A DNA stretch of 64,000 bases from Dendrophyllia cribrosa (GCA_024195265.1 JAJLRJ010000010.1:7100581-7164580); one strand, 5' to 3'. Shown: positions 38,841 to 50,215, counted from the stretch's first letter. Notes: generated from the sequence alone by a model not told the origin. Numbers and translations are program-made.

Positions 38841-39335
38841 TATATCGAAATCAAATGGTAAGCGCTCTTGTGTTGGTGTCCCTGTGTCCTTCTCGTTTGG
38901 ACGGGAGCAGGTCCTGGGAACGAGGTTTGGTGTAAAAGTCCGTGTCGGGCGCGCGTAAAATGGCTAAAATGGAACTGTTCGTATATTTGTCTGTGGCTTA
39001 TAGGATATAGGGATAGACAGGTGTTTCTTTTTCTCATATTGCAAGTGAAATGAGGATCAACAGAAGTCTAACGAAGAAAGCGATCGATTTTTTGTTTGCT
39101 TTCCACTGTACATGTTTCGCCGATGAACCCTGGGTGATGAACGTTGGCTCGTGGTCTCGGACTTTATAGTGCTTTCGCGTACATGCTCGCTGTTGATGCT
39201 GATTTCACCCACGACAGCTTCGCGATGTTCCTGTGTTTGTGTTTATTCGCTGCTCGGTAATACACGCCAGCGTAAGTTTATTGTGTTATTTTACTAATTA
39301 AGATAATTCAATACCCTTTAAAGCTGTTTAAAGTG
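38841..39335. other. Non-coding stretch before the Penelope element
   Basis: About 500 bp with no gene or clear repeat that I can support. Confidence 0.4.
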
Positions 39336-39402
39336 TACATGTGTACTACGAGAATTTAGTTTTATCGACTGAGTCGATAAGGTAAATTGACCACCGTAAA
39401 AA

Positions 39403-39451
39403 GATTCAAATAGCTGACGTTTCGAGCGCTAGCCCTTCGTCGGAGCGAATC
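39403..39451 (-). ncRNA. Hammerhead-like ribozyme motif in Penelope end (copy 1)
   Basis: On the minus strand: GATTCGCTCCGACGAAGG, then a stem II GGGC/GCTC with TAGC loop, then CGAAACGTC, closed by AGC...GAATC. Core matches the hammerhead pattern CNGANGA ... GAAAC GTC with C in place of the usual U at the second core position. Hammerhead motifs with a very short helix III are described from Penelope elements and may act as dimers. Activity is not shown. Confidence 0.65.
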
Positions 39452-39541
39452 AAGGAATTGTGGGTAGTGTGTGGTTTTATATAGTAAGCGGTGGAGCTAC
39501 GCTATTGGTGGAAATTTGGTGACGTGAAAAACAAATGTAGA

Positions 39542-42253
39542 TTAGTTGAATGAAAAGCGTTCGTTGATTCCGTGGGGTTTGAGAGTGCCGATTTGAAAGA
39601 TGATTTTTTGTTCTAGGTTTTTACGGCTTTCTGTGTTACCCCGGTGTAGGGAAAGGCCGCAGATTGTCATGTGTTGTTTAGAATGGTTAGTAAGATTAAA
39701 ATGGCGCGCGACTGGTTTGGATGCGTCTTTGTCATTTTTTTCAACGTCTCGGAGATGTTCACGAAAACGGTCGCCCAGTCTCCTCCCTGTTTCGCCAATG
39801 TATATCTTTTTGCAAAAAGTACATGTAATGCAGTAGATAACATTTACGGAGGTGCATGTAAAACGATCAGTGATTTTAATAGATCGTTTGGGTCCTGTTA
39901 TTTTGTCCGCGTTGTGAATGAAAGGACAAGTGTTACATCGTGTGCGTGTGCATTTGAAAGTTCCCGGTACATCGTCAGATTTCAGTGCGCTCGTAACTAG
40001 AAAGTTGCCTATGTTTTTGTCACGTTTGAATGAAATTAGTGGGGGTTGTGAAAAAATTCTGCCAGTTTCGGGGTCGTTTTGGAGTAATTTGAAATTTTTT
40101 AAAATGATGCTTTTGACTGTGTTGTTGTGTGGGTGGAAAGTGAGGGTGAATGGAATTCTCCCTTTCTCTTCCTTCTGTGGCGTTTGTAGTGCTGACTGTC
40201 TGTCGATCTGTTGTGCACGTTGTTGGCCCGTATTAACAACAGAGTCAGGGTACCCACGTTTCTTGAAAAACTGGCACATTTCTTCTGATTTGTTGGAAAA
40301 ATCAGAGTCATCACTACATAGACGTCGAAGTCTGAGAAATTGAGAATACGGAATGGCGTTTTTAACGTGCGATGGATGTGAGGATGAATGTAACAGATAA
40401 CTGTGGGAATCTGTAGGTTTGTAGTGCACACTTGTGGATAAACTGTTACCGTTGATTGAAATATTAATGTCAAGAAAAGCGACTGAGGTTTCGGAAATTT
40501 CCCAGGTATATTTTAGAGCTGGATGAAAAGTATTGACAGAAGTTATGAATTGATTAAGTTCCTCTTTACTGGAAGAGGTAGCGCCAATGCAATCATCGAT
40601 GTAGCGGCCGTAGAGTTCGGGTTTGGTTCCGTGGTACTGATTAAAAAATTTGTCTTCGATGTGGCCTACAAAAAGGTTAGCGTAGCTTGGTCCCATTTTG
40701 GTGCCCATGGCGACTCCATTTACTTGTTTGTAGTAGTTTTGGGAAAATGAAAAACAGTTAAGTGTCAAAACTAATTCGGCTAAGCGGAGCAGTGTTTCTG
40801 AGCTTGGGTTTTGAATGGAGCGCTGGTCGAAAAAATATTTTAGTGCTTGAAGTCCTTCGTCATTGGGGATGACGGTATATAAAGAGGTAATGTCCATAGT
40901 GAAAATTAATTTGTTTTCGCTGGCAAAACTGAAATCCCGGAAAATTTCGAGTGCGTGATTGGTGTCCTTAATGTACGAGGGTAGTGATTTGACAATGGGG
41001 GCCATGATTTTGTCTAAATAGCTAGAAATTAGTTCGGTAGGACAGCTACAAGCGGAAACAATGGGTCGGCCCGGATTGTTTGGTTTATGAATTTTAGGTT
41101 TGAAATAAACGCGTGAGGTTCTAGGAGTAGTGATGATGAGATTGTTGGCGGTAACTGGTAATTGTTGTTTAGTAATGAGGTCTTGGATAGTTTCTTTGAC
41201 AATTTTTTGGTTGGTAGAAGTGAGATCTTTATCAACTTTGGCATAGAAAGCGGTGTCAGAAAGTTGCCGAAAAGCCTCTTGTCGGTAAAGGTCGGTCCGC
41301 CAAACAACTACCGCCCCGCCTTTGTCGGCCGCTTTGATAACAATGTCGCGTCGTTTGCTAAGACTTTTGAGCGCTGTCCATTCTCCTGTTGAAAGGTTGG
41401 AAATTTTGGTGTGGCGGTTAAATTTAAGTTTTTGGACATCGTGACGACATTTTTTGACGAAAAAATCTAGAGAAGAAAACTGGCCCTCTGGGGGAGTCCA
41501 TTTTGATTTGCGAACGTTGAGTGTTTCAAAAACATCTTTTTCCGAGGTGTTAGAATTGTCTTCTTTGTCGTGGAAAAAAGCTCTTAATTGCACGCGGCGA
41601 AGGAATTTTTCAACATCTTGTTTGACTGAAAATTCGTCGGTTTGTTTCGCTATAGGAACAAAGTTTAAACCTTTACTAAGAACGGACCTCTCTGGGTTAG
41701 AAAGCGGCAAATTTTCCGGAATGGTAACGACGCCATTGTGACTATCGAATGAATGGTCGCCGGATAATTGAGGACCTATTAACTGTTCAAGTTTTTGGGT
41801 CTTGATTTGGTTAAGGCTGTTGAACAGTTTAGCATTGAGTTCTTGAATTTTAGCGCGAATTGATTGTACTAAGACAGCTGGACAAATTTTGGAAAGTTCG
41901 GAACGGTATTGGATAATTTCCTTTTCGAGATTGTGACGTTTAAGGCACATAGCTCTGATAGTGATCCTCATAATATTACGCGAGAAAGAATTTTGGGCAT
42001 GGTGAATTTCGTGGAAATATTGTTGATTGGAATCAGAGAATGTAGAAGCGTGAAAATTTGAACGAAACCCTTTAGGAATGACTTTGGATTGGAGGCAACG
42101 GCCGATGAAATTGATGTGACTACAAAACCTAGTTTTGGTAAAGATGTGAGTGGCTAAACGAAAGGCTAAATTAGTGGAAATGGGGGGAAAAGGAATAAGA
42201 TAACTTACAATTTCCTGGCGTAGCTCCTTGGTGAGTGTCTTGAGGTTAGGCAT
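39542..42253 (-). CDS. Penelope-like reverse transcriptase with GIY-YIG endonuclease, intact
   Basis: 903 residues, uninterrupted. N-terminal 250 residues are helical. RT motifs follow: VIKAADKGGAVVVW (about 320), PKIHKPNNPGRPIVS (about 405), FTMDITSLYT, GVAMGTKMGPSYANLF and the catalytic YIDD in YGRYIDDCIG (about 570). A Cys-rich segment (CTRTRCNTC; CITCTFCKK) precedes the GIY-YIG nuclease, here KKIYIGETGRRLGDRFREH (about 815). This is the canonical Penelope protein that nicks target DNA and reverse-transcribes its own RNA. The intact frame implies recent mobility. Confidence 0.95.
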   Translation of the reverse strand: MPNLKTLTKELRQEIVSYLIPFPPISTNLAFRLATHIFTKTRFCSHINFIGRCLQSKVIPKGFRSNFHASTFSDSNQQYFHEIHHAQNSFSRNIMRITIRAMCLKRHNLEKEIIQYRSELSKICPAVLVQSIRAKIQELNAKLFNSLNQIKTQKLEQLIGPQLSGDHSFDSHNGVVTIPENLPLSNPERSVLSKGLNFVPIAKQTDEFSVKQDVEKFLRRVQLRAFFHDKEDNSNTSEKDVFETLNVRKSKWTPPEGQFSSLDFFVKKCRHDVQKLKFNRHTKISNLSTGEWTALKSLSKRRDIVIKAADKGGAVVVWRTDLYRQEAFRQLSDTAFYAKVDKDLTSTNQKIVKETIQDLITKQQLPVTANNLIITTPRTSRVYFKPKIHKPNNPGRPIVSACSCPTELISSYLDKIMAPIVKSLPSYIKDTNHALEIFRDFSFASENKLIFTMDITSLYTVIPNDEGLQALKYFFDQRSIQNPSSETLLRLAELVLTLNCFSFSQNYYKQVNGVAMGTKMGPSYANLFVGHIEDKFFNQYHGTKPELYGRYIDDCIGATSSSKEELNQFITSVNTFHPALKYTWEISETSVAFLDINISINGNSLSTSVHYKPTDSHSYLLHSSSHPSHVKNAIPYSQFLRLRRLCSDDSDFSNKSEEMCQFFKKRGYPDSVVNTGQQRAQQIDRQSALQTPQKEEKGRIPFTLTFHPHNNTVKSIILKNFKLLQNDPETGRIFSQPPLISFKRDKNIGNFLVTSALKSDDVPGTFKCTRTRCNTCPFIHNADKITGPKRSIKITDRFTCTSVNVIYCITCTFCKKIYIGETGRRLGDRFREHLRDVEKNDKDASKPVARHFNLTNHSKQHMTICGLSLHRGNTESRKNLEQKIIFQIGTLKPHGINERFSFN

Positions 42254-42451
42254 CGTTGTCTTCGGTTCGTTCGGTGAGAAAGCTGTTGAGTAAGAAATAT
42301 TGATGTCAAAAGTTAATGGTCGCAGCGAATAAACAACAAATGAATGGGGTTAGTTTCTAGAGAAACTGTGGTGCTGCGTCGGTGGGGGGATGAAACACGA
42401 GAATTTAGTTTTATCGACTGAGTCGATAAGGTAAATTGACCACCGTAAAAA

Positions 42452-42500
42452 GATTCAAATAGCTGACGTTTCGAGCGCTAGCCCTTCGTCGGAGCGAATC
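42452..42500 (-). ncRNA. Hammerhead-like ribozyme motif (copy 2)
   Basis: Identical 49-nt motif in the direct repeat of the pseudo-LTR, 3,049 bp from copy 1. Two same-strand copies flank the full Penelope unit, so cleavage at both would release a unit-length RNA. Confidence 0.65.
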
Positions 42501-42590
42501 AAGGAATTGTGGGTAGTGTGTGGTTTTATATAGTAAGCGGTGGAGCTACGCTATTGGTGGAAATTTGGTGACGTGAAAAACAAATGTAGA

Positions 42591-42974
42591 TTAGTTGAAT
42601 GAAAAGCGTTCGTTGATTCCGTGGGGTTTGAGAGTGCCGATTTGAAAGATGATTTTTTGTTCTAGGTTTTTACGGCTTTCTGTGTTACCCCGGTGTAGGG
42701 AAAGGCCGCAGATTGTCATGTGTTGTTTAGAATGGTTAGTAAGATTAAAATGGCGCGCGACTGGTTTGGATGCGTCTTTGTCATTTTTTTCAACGTCTCG
42801 GAGATGTTCACGAAAACGGTCGCCCAGTCTCCTCCCTGTTTCGCCAATGTATATCTTTTTGCAAAAAGTACATGTAATGCAGTAGATAACATTTACGGAG
42901 GTGCATGTAAAACGATCAGTGATTTTAATAGATCGTTTGGGTCCTGTTATTTTGTCCGCGTTGTGAATGAAAGG
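42591..42974 (-). pseudogene. Second, partial copy of the Penelope GIY-YIG end
   Basis: Repeats the last about 125 codons of the intact protein (39542 to 39925) exactly by eye and stops abruptly at the head-to-head junction. Confidence 0.9.
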
Positions 42975-43875
42975 TTTATCCACAAGTGTGCACTACAAAC
43001 CTACAGATTCCCACAGTTATCTGTTACATTCATCCTCACATCCATCGCACGTTAAAAACGCCATTCCGTATTCTCAATTTCTCAGACTTCGACGTCTATG
43101 TAGTGATGACTCTGATTTTTCCAACAAATCAGAAGAAATGTGCCAGTTTTTCAAGAAACGTGGGTACCCTGACTCTGTTGTTAATACGGGCCAACAACGT
43201 GCACAACAGATCGACAGACAGTCAGCACTACAAACGCCACAGAAGGAAGAGAAAGGGAGAATTCCATTCACCCTCACTTTCCACCCACACAACAACACAG
43301 TCAAAAGCATCATTTTAAAAAATTTCAAATTACTCCAAAACGACCCCGAAACTGGCAGAATTTTTTCACAACCCCCACTAATTTCATTCAAACGTGACAA
43401 AAACATAGGCAACTTTCTAGTTACGAGCGCACTGAAATCTGACGATGTACCGGGAACTTTCAAATGCACACGCACACGATGTAACACTTGTCCTTTCATT
43501 CACAACGCGGACAAAATAACAGGACCCAAACGATCTATTAAAATCACTGATCGTTTTACATGCACCTCCGTAAATGTTATCTACTGCATTACATGTACTT
43601 TTTGCAAAAAGATATACATTGGCGAAACAGGGAGGAGACTGGGCGACCGTTTTCGTGAACATCTCCGAGACGTTGAAAAAAATGACAAAGACGCATCCAA
43701 ACCAGTCGCGCGCCATTTTAATCTTACTAACCATTCTAAACAACACATGACAATCTGCGGCCTTTCCCTACACCGGGGTAACACAGAAAGCCGTAAAAAC
43801 CTAGAACAAAAAATCATCTTTCAAATCGGCACTCTCAAACCCCACGGAATCAACGAACGCTTTTCATTCAACTAA
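42975..43875 (+). pseudogene. Truncated inverted Penelope copy (end of RT plus GIY-YIG)
   Basis: About 300 codons in the same frame as the parental protein, from just after the RT core (LSTSVHYKPTDSHSYLLH) to the stop. It lacks the YIDD catalytic site. No internal stops, showing youth. Confidence 0.9.
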
Positions 43876-43965
43876 TCTACATTTGTTTTTCACGTCACCA
43901 AATTTCCACCAATAGCGTAGCTCCACCGCTTACTATATAAAACCACACACTACCCACAATTCCTT

Positions 43966-44014
43966 GATTCGCTCCGACGAAGGGCTAGCGCTCGAAACGT
44001 CAGCTATTTGAATC
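43966..44014 (+). ncRNA. Hammerhead-like ribozyme motif (copy 3, inverted)
   Basis: The same 49-nt motif on the plus strand in the inverted truncated copy. Confidence 0.65.
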
Positions 44015-44393
44015 TTTTTACGGTGGTCAATTTACCTTATCGACTCAGTCGATAAAACTAAATTCTCGTGTTTCATCCCCCCACCGACGCAGCACCACAG
44101 TTTCTCTAGAAACTAACCCCATACATGTGTACTAGTTCGGCATGTTGCTGCTAGTTTTTCATTTTTCCCCTTGATTTTCGCAGGACCAGTGACAAATATG
44201 ATTGGCTTGTTCAAATACAAATGTTCGAGGATTCGAATGCAGCTGCCTCCAGCTTCAGTTTTAGAAGTTTCTGGAATATTGAGACCGCGGGATATTAACC
44301 AATCAGCGGAAGAGACTACAATAAGGGATACTATAATAAGGGATACATGAAGTACACATACAATCGGAGTTGAAGCGGGAAATTCACGTCAAC

Positions 44394-44961
44394 TAGGCTT
44401 TGGCACAATATGCTTTTATTTTTTGCTATAATGCTAATTCTTAATGCTCAAAATTTTTGCTATTATGCTCTCAGGGTCTTGCTAAAATGCTCGAAATGCT
44501 CGAGGTCAAACATCACTAAACAGTAACACAAAACAAGTTTTATTTGGAGCCTTTAAGGCTTCGATTATGCTTCTGTTATTTTTTGGCTGGGTCTGCTCAG
44601 TTCTCTCCTTTTCAGAATGGTTATCCATGTAAAAACTGTAATGTAAGTATGAGCAAAACAAAATGGCGATCACACAATGCCACACATGCTTAACTGCTGA
44701 CCAGTTTGAGTGTAGGCACTGACCCAGACACCCAGTCCCTCTCTCTTATATTGAATCGATACCATATGCTGTTTTGGTGAGTTTTATAGAGTTTTATAGA
44801 ATCGTATTTTATTTTTTGAACATTTTATTGAATTTTATTGAATGTGAATGTCAAATAAATAACGAGACTGGATTTTTTTTGCTAAAATGCTAGCATTATT
44901 CTCGATGCTTTTACCTTGCTATTATGCTCAAAAAAATGCTAGCATATTGTGCCAAAGCCTA
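44394..44961. mobile_element. hAT-type MITE with perfect 8-bp target duplication
   Basis: 568 bp; ends TAGGCTTTGGCACAATATGC and GCATATTGTGCCAAAGCCTA are perfect inverted repeats. Flanked by ACGTCAAC on both sides (44386 to 44393; 44962 to 44969). Eight-base duplication indicates the hAT superfamily. Interior repeats TGCTATAATGCT-type words; no transposase. It ends 20 bp before the start codon of the Ig receptor gene. Confidence 0.93.
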
Positions 44962-44981
44962 ACGTCAACACCAGCGGAGTA

Positions 44982-45048
44982 ATGATGGAAAAACTATTTG
45001 TTCTTTATACAACCCTTCAAATGACTCTTTTAATAAGATGCACTGCAG
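44982..45048 (+). CDS. Host gene B (Ig receptor) exon 1: signal peptide
   Basis: Starts ATGATG, encodes 22 residues with a hydrophobic core (LFVLYTTLQMTLLI) ending CTA, then donor G|GTGAGT at 45049. Phase 1, which matches exon 2. The four exons of this gene sum to 813 nt, i.e. 270 residues plus stop, in one frame. Confidence 0.8.
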
Positions 45049-45835
45049 GTGAGTCACAATAACTGTGTTTATGTAAAATGATCGCGTTTTGGGGTTATTT
45101 TGTTTCTCGTAAATATCCTAATAATCTTCACAGTCGAACGCATAGCATCCACGCGTGGCATGCATGCCATGTCAGTTTCGCGTAAGTTTCTTTTTTCTTT
45201 ACTTTTGGGTGCAACGCAGAGCTTTGTTTTCTTCTGACAAAGAAAATAATATAGGAGTGAATCCGTGATTCCATCTGGGTTCGGCCTTATTCGATTGGAA
45301 AGAGATTTCCGATTTTAATAGCTTGCTTTTTATCACCTTACGCATGCCGTAAAAAAAAGGGGGAGGGGGTTCAAAATTCAGAAACATTAAAAGCAGATTT
45401 AGATTCCAAAATGTTTATAGAATTGCAGTGAGTTTAAAACTACACATCTGGGCCAAATTTTGAAACGCAAGAGCATTTCGTTCAAGAGTAATTTACATGT
45501 AGGCGAACGAGTATTTATAGACATTTTTATAGTAAGAAATGTATGGAGCGGCCATCTTTTATAGTGCCCCACGGCACCAACATGGCGGCCAAAACTTCAA
45601 AGTCTTAATTACACCCAAAATATTGGATTCACTATAAGTTCCATAAAATTGTCTTATAAGCATCTTCACTCTATAATGCAAAAATAATTTGCAACTGGTT
45701 CAATTTTGTTTATTTTCACGGCTTATCTGAAATAGCTTGACGAATTGTGACACATTTAAAATCTTTAAAATTCGGAAGCAAAACATCGTTAAAACCGGAA
45801 ACTATTTTATCCTAGTGATACGTAAATTTCATTAC

Positions 45836-46013
45836 AATAGGCCATTTCCGAGTTGCCTTTAGCCTCTCTATCAAAGCGAGGCGAGGTGTGCAACCTTTCA
45901 TATGAAAATGAGTTTTCATTCACATGCAAATAAGTTTTGATTTGCGTATGAAAGGTTTCGCACCTAGCCTCGCTTTGATAGAGAGGCTAAAGGCAACTCG
46001 GAAATGGCCTATT
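45836..46013. repeat. Palindromic MITE in intron 1 of host gene B
   Basis: AATAGGCCATTTCCGAGTTG mirrored by CAACTCGGAAATGGCCTATT. Arms of about 55 to 70 bp, small spacer. Confidence 0.88.
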
Positions 46014-47205
46014 ACTCAATGATAATTCTAAGTTTAATAATTTCAATGAACTCATTTCTACAGTATATGTTAATACTGGTATGTAACTGATACCAATTAC
46101 ATATCTATAGTTTAATTACATTTACATGTATCTCAAGGAAGACTACTTGTTAAAGCCCGCAGTCGCATTGTAATGGGTACAACAAATGATGCAAACTTTG
46201 CTGGAAAGGGCTTAATAAGTTAATTCTAAGTCGAAGTTTGATCCACTGCTTCCGTTTCCGAAACTTTTCTTCACTGGGAAATTTAAAATCTTGCATCAAA
46301 TTTGTACTGGAAGAAATATGGTTTGGAAAAAATTTATGTGATCGATCGCCGTAAAATTACAGACGATTTTATAATAAACATAACAATAATTTCCAGCTTC
46401 TGCTGCAAAATTAAAGCCCCTTGATGTCGACATAAATCTTATAGCTAATGTTTAAAACTGCAGTACTGATGAGGTAAATATACATGTGATGTCATTTACA
46501 GTAGTATTTAATATATGAAGCCAAAATTTATTATAATTGAAAAAATGTTACAAAGTGCAAAGTAAATTATTATTTATGACTGGGGATCTTCTTTGAAAAG
46601 CTCAAAAGTAGAGCTGCCACTTAATTAGTAAGTCCATGTTTCTACCATTTTGGTTGCATGTGCTTTCTTTGTTCATGAAAACGTTGTTTCCCCCTTCACT
46701 GACACATTATTACCCCCTGACACAGTTATTAAATAATTATTACATTATCAGTTTATCTTGTAAGAAAACAAGGTAACAAGTTGCTAGGCTGCATTATTAC
46801 AGTGGCTTCCCCTGGGAATCGTCAGGTGTTTGTTGTCAGAGGGTGTGGGGGGAAAATATCACTTTTGTTCATAAGAAGAGTGTACCCAGACTGCAGGGCT
46901 GTCATTAAAAGCCATCACCATAGCATCTGTCACGGTTAAGTACACTTGATGGGACCTTGATGTTACTGGTGATCTTGCCTGTTATATGTTACATGTAAAT
47001 TTACTGACAAAGCAATGTTCAAGCTTGTTACAGGTGTTAAGATCAGAGCAACGCTTGTTTCAAATCTTAATGACAGCCCTGCCCAAGGGATTTGTAGTAT
47101 GAGGACAACAGTCTAGCCCCTTGACAATTCATGCATGTTTTAGAGGATGTTCACTTAATTTGCACACAAGTTTTTTTGTTTAAGTATTCCTTAATTATAT
47201 TCAGC

Positions 47206-47449
47206 AATAGTCCATTTTACAGTTGTGCTTGGTGACCTTGCCTTTGAGTGGAAGTGAGGCTGGAGGTGACCTTGCTTTGATACAAACCTTTCTGCCTTTC
47301 ATATGTTAATAATGCTTTACTCATGCTAACAAGGTTAATTTACATCTGAAAAGCTTTAAGGTCTGTATCATAACAAGGTCAATTTCAGCCTCGATCGCTT
47401 CCACTCAAATGCCAGGACACTAAGAAGACAACTGTAAACTGGTCTATTA
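47206..47449. repeat. MITE in intron 1 of host gene B
   Basis: AATAGTCCATTTTACAGTTG and CAACTGTAAACTGGTCTATT form imperfect ends; inner arms also pair (TTTGAGTGGAAG / CTTCCACTCAAA). Located about 90 bp before the Ig exon. Confidence 0.8.
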
Positions 47450-47539
47450 GAACAAGGCAAATCAATAATTATTTGTGATTTCATTGCAAAGATTTTTACA
47501 GTTTACAACTGTACCTGCCATATGTTTTTTTTTCACTAG

Positions 47540-47917
47540 TGGCTGAAGGCAAGAACTTGGACAAAGTCCCAATTGTATGGCCAGTGGGTCCCGGTACAAA
47601 CCGGATTTCCTGTCACCAATTTCAGAAAATTATGTCTGATCTACCAAATAAGTTCCAGTATCTAGTTTGGCATAAGTGTGTGGAAAACTGCCAATCAAAA
47701 GAGAATCATATCTGGAAACCAATAGCCAGAATGAATCATAAGGGGAGTATCCATTATGAAAACAGCACCGATGCGTTCTACACCCTGTATACTGATGGAA
47801 TTTTGGAGATACAAAATGTAACTGTGGTCGACAATAACACTGAATACCGATGCGATGCACGTACGTGGGATTTGACGTCTGATCACATAATGCTTCGTTA
47901 TTATAAAGAACAACAAG
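47540..47917 (+). CDS. Host gene B exon 2: single Ig-like domain
   Basis: 378-bp phase-1/phase-1 exon (acceptor CACTAG, donor G|GTAAAA). Encodes one V-type Ig-like domain: Cys in RISCHQF, Trp in YLVWHKC, then LEIQNVTVVDNNTEYRCDA with the Asp-x-x-x-Tyr-x-Cys type signature of strand F. An extra Cys pair (KCVENC) lies in the middle. N-glycosylation sequons NST, NVT and NNT are seen. The exon is symmetrical, so it can be shuffled or duplicated. Probable extracellular recognition domain of a small receptor. Confidence 0.85.
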
Positions 47918-48619
47918 GTAAAAACGTGGCAGTTGTAGTCTCACTGAAGTCAGTTAGTGGTGGGCAGGGTGGATGCTTGGTTTGTTTGTTGTCCCATGTT
48001 AGACCATGCAACGTTGTTCCAGAGAATTAATTTTGTTCTTTGAAATTTAGTCATATTCATATCTATATCAATGTAAAATTTTTAAAAAAGACAAACAAAC
48101 AATTCTCCAGCTAAGAACATCACATGTTATACACTGTAAACCACATTGTCACTGATTTCCTTAATAAGCTAAATTTTTGTATTGATTTATGTACCAATTG
48201 AACTGTATGTGTATGAAGTATACACCTGATCTTAAAAATTGTTGTTGCCATGGGTAAAGTATAAACCATGAATGATGTGATCAATGGTTGTTTGGGAAAC
48301 AAAACAAATAATTATTGTTGTTTTTTTTTGTAGATTAATTGCACATTTTTATAACAAAGTATGCTCAAAATCATCCTCTTTAAATAATTTAGGAATGAAT
48401 AGATCTCAAATATTAATATATGAAATGTTAACAACTCTTATTTGCCTTTATAATTTTATACATGTATGCCCAGAATCCCATTGTGTCGTATCGTTTATTT
48501 GTTAAGCAGTTTTCCTATCAAAAAAAATATGTGGTGTGCAATGGCAATGATTGCATTTTAGCTTTCAATTTTTTCTCAATAACATGACATTATTGGATCT
48601 CTGTGGTAATTATTCAAAT

Positions 48620-48732
48620 GTTGCACACCTAATGTCACCTTGCACACCCAAGATTATCTTCAACACCTAATAAAATGTTGTACACCCAATATCATGTTGC
48701 ACACCTAATGTTGACTTGCACACCTAATGTCA
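48620..48732. repeat. Degenerate tandem repeat GCACACCTAATGT
   Basis: Five to six imperfect copies of a roughly 20-bp unit around TTGCACACCTAATGTC in intron 2 of host gene B. Confidence 0.7.
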
Positions 48733-49189
48733 AGGCAACTGCTGAGCATGAAGTTAACATATATAACCGCACATTGGAAGCTTGCAACATGGTGGCAAAC
48801 GCGATCAGGAGCAGCGTCTGTAGCATGCTTCAGGAAATGAGCCGAAAAATATGGTCAGACTAAAAGCCTTGAGCATTTGCCTGTAGTTTACTGCCTACCA
48901 GACACTTGGCTTTGAACAGGAGCAAAAATACTTCTGCTTCTACGCTGAACACTTGTACATTGTACACTTGGCACCAATATATTTTTTTGTGTGTTCTACT
49001 CTATCGATTGTAAAGTAAATGTAATCCATTTCGTCCAATCGTAAGTTCCTAGATATTAATTTCCAGCTTATTTCCTGAAGCCTGCTACAGACACTGCTCC
49101 TGATTGCGTTTGCGATTTGTTTGTTGCAAGCCTCTGATGTACTGGTCAGTGGTTATAATATGTTAACTTCATGCTCAGGAGTTACCTTG
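48731..49189. repeat. MITE in intron 2 of host gene B
   Basis: Left GCTGAGCATGAAGTTAACAT mirrored by ATGTTAACTTCATGCTCAGG at the right; inner pairs GCTTGCAAC / GTTGCAAGC and GCGATCAGGAGCAG mirrored loosely by CTGCTCCTGATTGCG. Confidence 0.8.
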
Positions 49190-49398
49190 TAATTTTTGCA
49201 GTTATACTGTATTTTTTTATTTCTGCAGTTTTATTTTAAATTTTAATGTGTAGCTGTTTTAGCTTTTATCATGACATGTTCATGTATGCATGCATTATAC
49301 TTGTTGTGTTGACTCTTAAGATTTGATTAGTATAATTTTTGTAGCACTTTCAACTTTTTATGTACAGTGTATACAATGGACAAAGTCATTATTCAGTT

Positions 49399-49934
49399 AA
49401 AGTGCCCAATAACCCATTTTTTTATTTTCTCACCTGAATCAAAATGTCATCCAAGGACCTTCCGCGACAACATTTTACAATTTGGATAAAACAAGATTGT
49501 TTTATAACTGTTTCATTATCTTCAAAATCCAATATTTTTGTGGCCTACTTGCCCTGCTGATTTAAGCCAACAGGCTCACATTGTGACGTAGATTCAGGAA
49601 CGCGTGTTGTTTGGCAGTCATCGACAGAAGAAAGCTTTAGTGAATCGGAAAGTTACAATGTTGAAGAACCAAGCAGTCAACATCTTTCAAACATTTTAGC
49701 TATACCAGCTAATCACAGTGACGAACTTCCAAGTGGGAGCAAGTACGTCACAGCTCCTTTGCAGACTGAGAGAGGACTAAAGCGAATGGTGAGCCAAAAT
49801 GGCAGCAAATTTGAAAGTTTTATAACATTTAACAAATTGCGTTTTGTGTAAGTCGCAAAATTTTTTTGCAGAAAGTCCTTGGGTGACATTTCAATTCAGG
49901 TGAAAAAATATAAAAATTTGGGTTACGGGCACTT
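49399..49934. repeat. TIR element in intron 2 of host gene B with an internal open frame
   Basis: AGTGCCCAATAACCCATTTT and a mirrored AAAATTTGGGTTACGGGCACT form the ends; CAAGGACCTT / AAAGTCCTTG extends them. About 90 codons inside (49,575 to 49,850) are open and Ser/Glu-rich but have no recognisable domain. Probably a non-autonomous transposon. Confidence 0.7.
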
Positions 49935-50143
49935 CCTAGGACTTGTGACAAGCATTTGATCATATCTCTTTGTGATACTTCATAAGTAATAAATTATTAT
50001 AATTGCATGTTACACACGTGTATATTATTATCATTTTTATCATGAAATAATTTTATAATTATTATTGATCTACATTAAGCTTTAGATTTTATTGACATGT
50101 ACATGTAACATTCTTTGCTTTCTCTTTAATTCATTCCAAACAG

Positions 50144-50215
50144 AAAACAGTAACACATGTACATGCACCTGTCCTACGACATGCCCAGCTATGTACAACA
50201 CCACCAATGGCTCAG
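50144..50215 (+). CDS. Host gene B exon 3: Cys/Thr stalk
   Basis: 72-bp phase-1/phase-1 exon after AACAG, donor G|GTGAAA. Encodes a 24-residue stalk with TCTCTCPTTCP and a glycosylation site near its end. Fits between the Ig exon and TM exon in frame; matches the position of the Thr/Pro stalk exon of host gene A. Confidence 0.65.

Larger units (their letters stand above)
39348..44121. mobile_element. Penelope-like element insertion, composite, with 12-bp target duplication
   Basis: Flanked on both sides by TACATGTGTACT (39336 to 39347 and 44122 to 44133). Inside: a full unit on the minus strand (39348 to about 42396), then a partial minus-strand copy of its end (42397 to 42974), joined head-to-head at 42974/42975 to a truncated plus-strand copy (42975 to 44121). 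The 578-bp direct repeat plus an inverted copy is the pseudo-LTR layout known for Penelope elements. Near identity of the copies shows it is young. Confidence 0.9.

Noticed and set aside
39600..41741. Plus-strand frames over the Penelope gene
   Set aside because: They are antisense shadows of the intact minus-strand RT/endonuclease gene and repeat with its copies.
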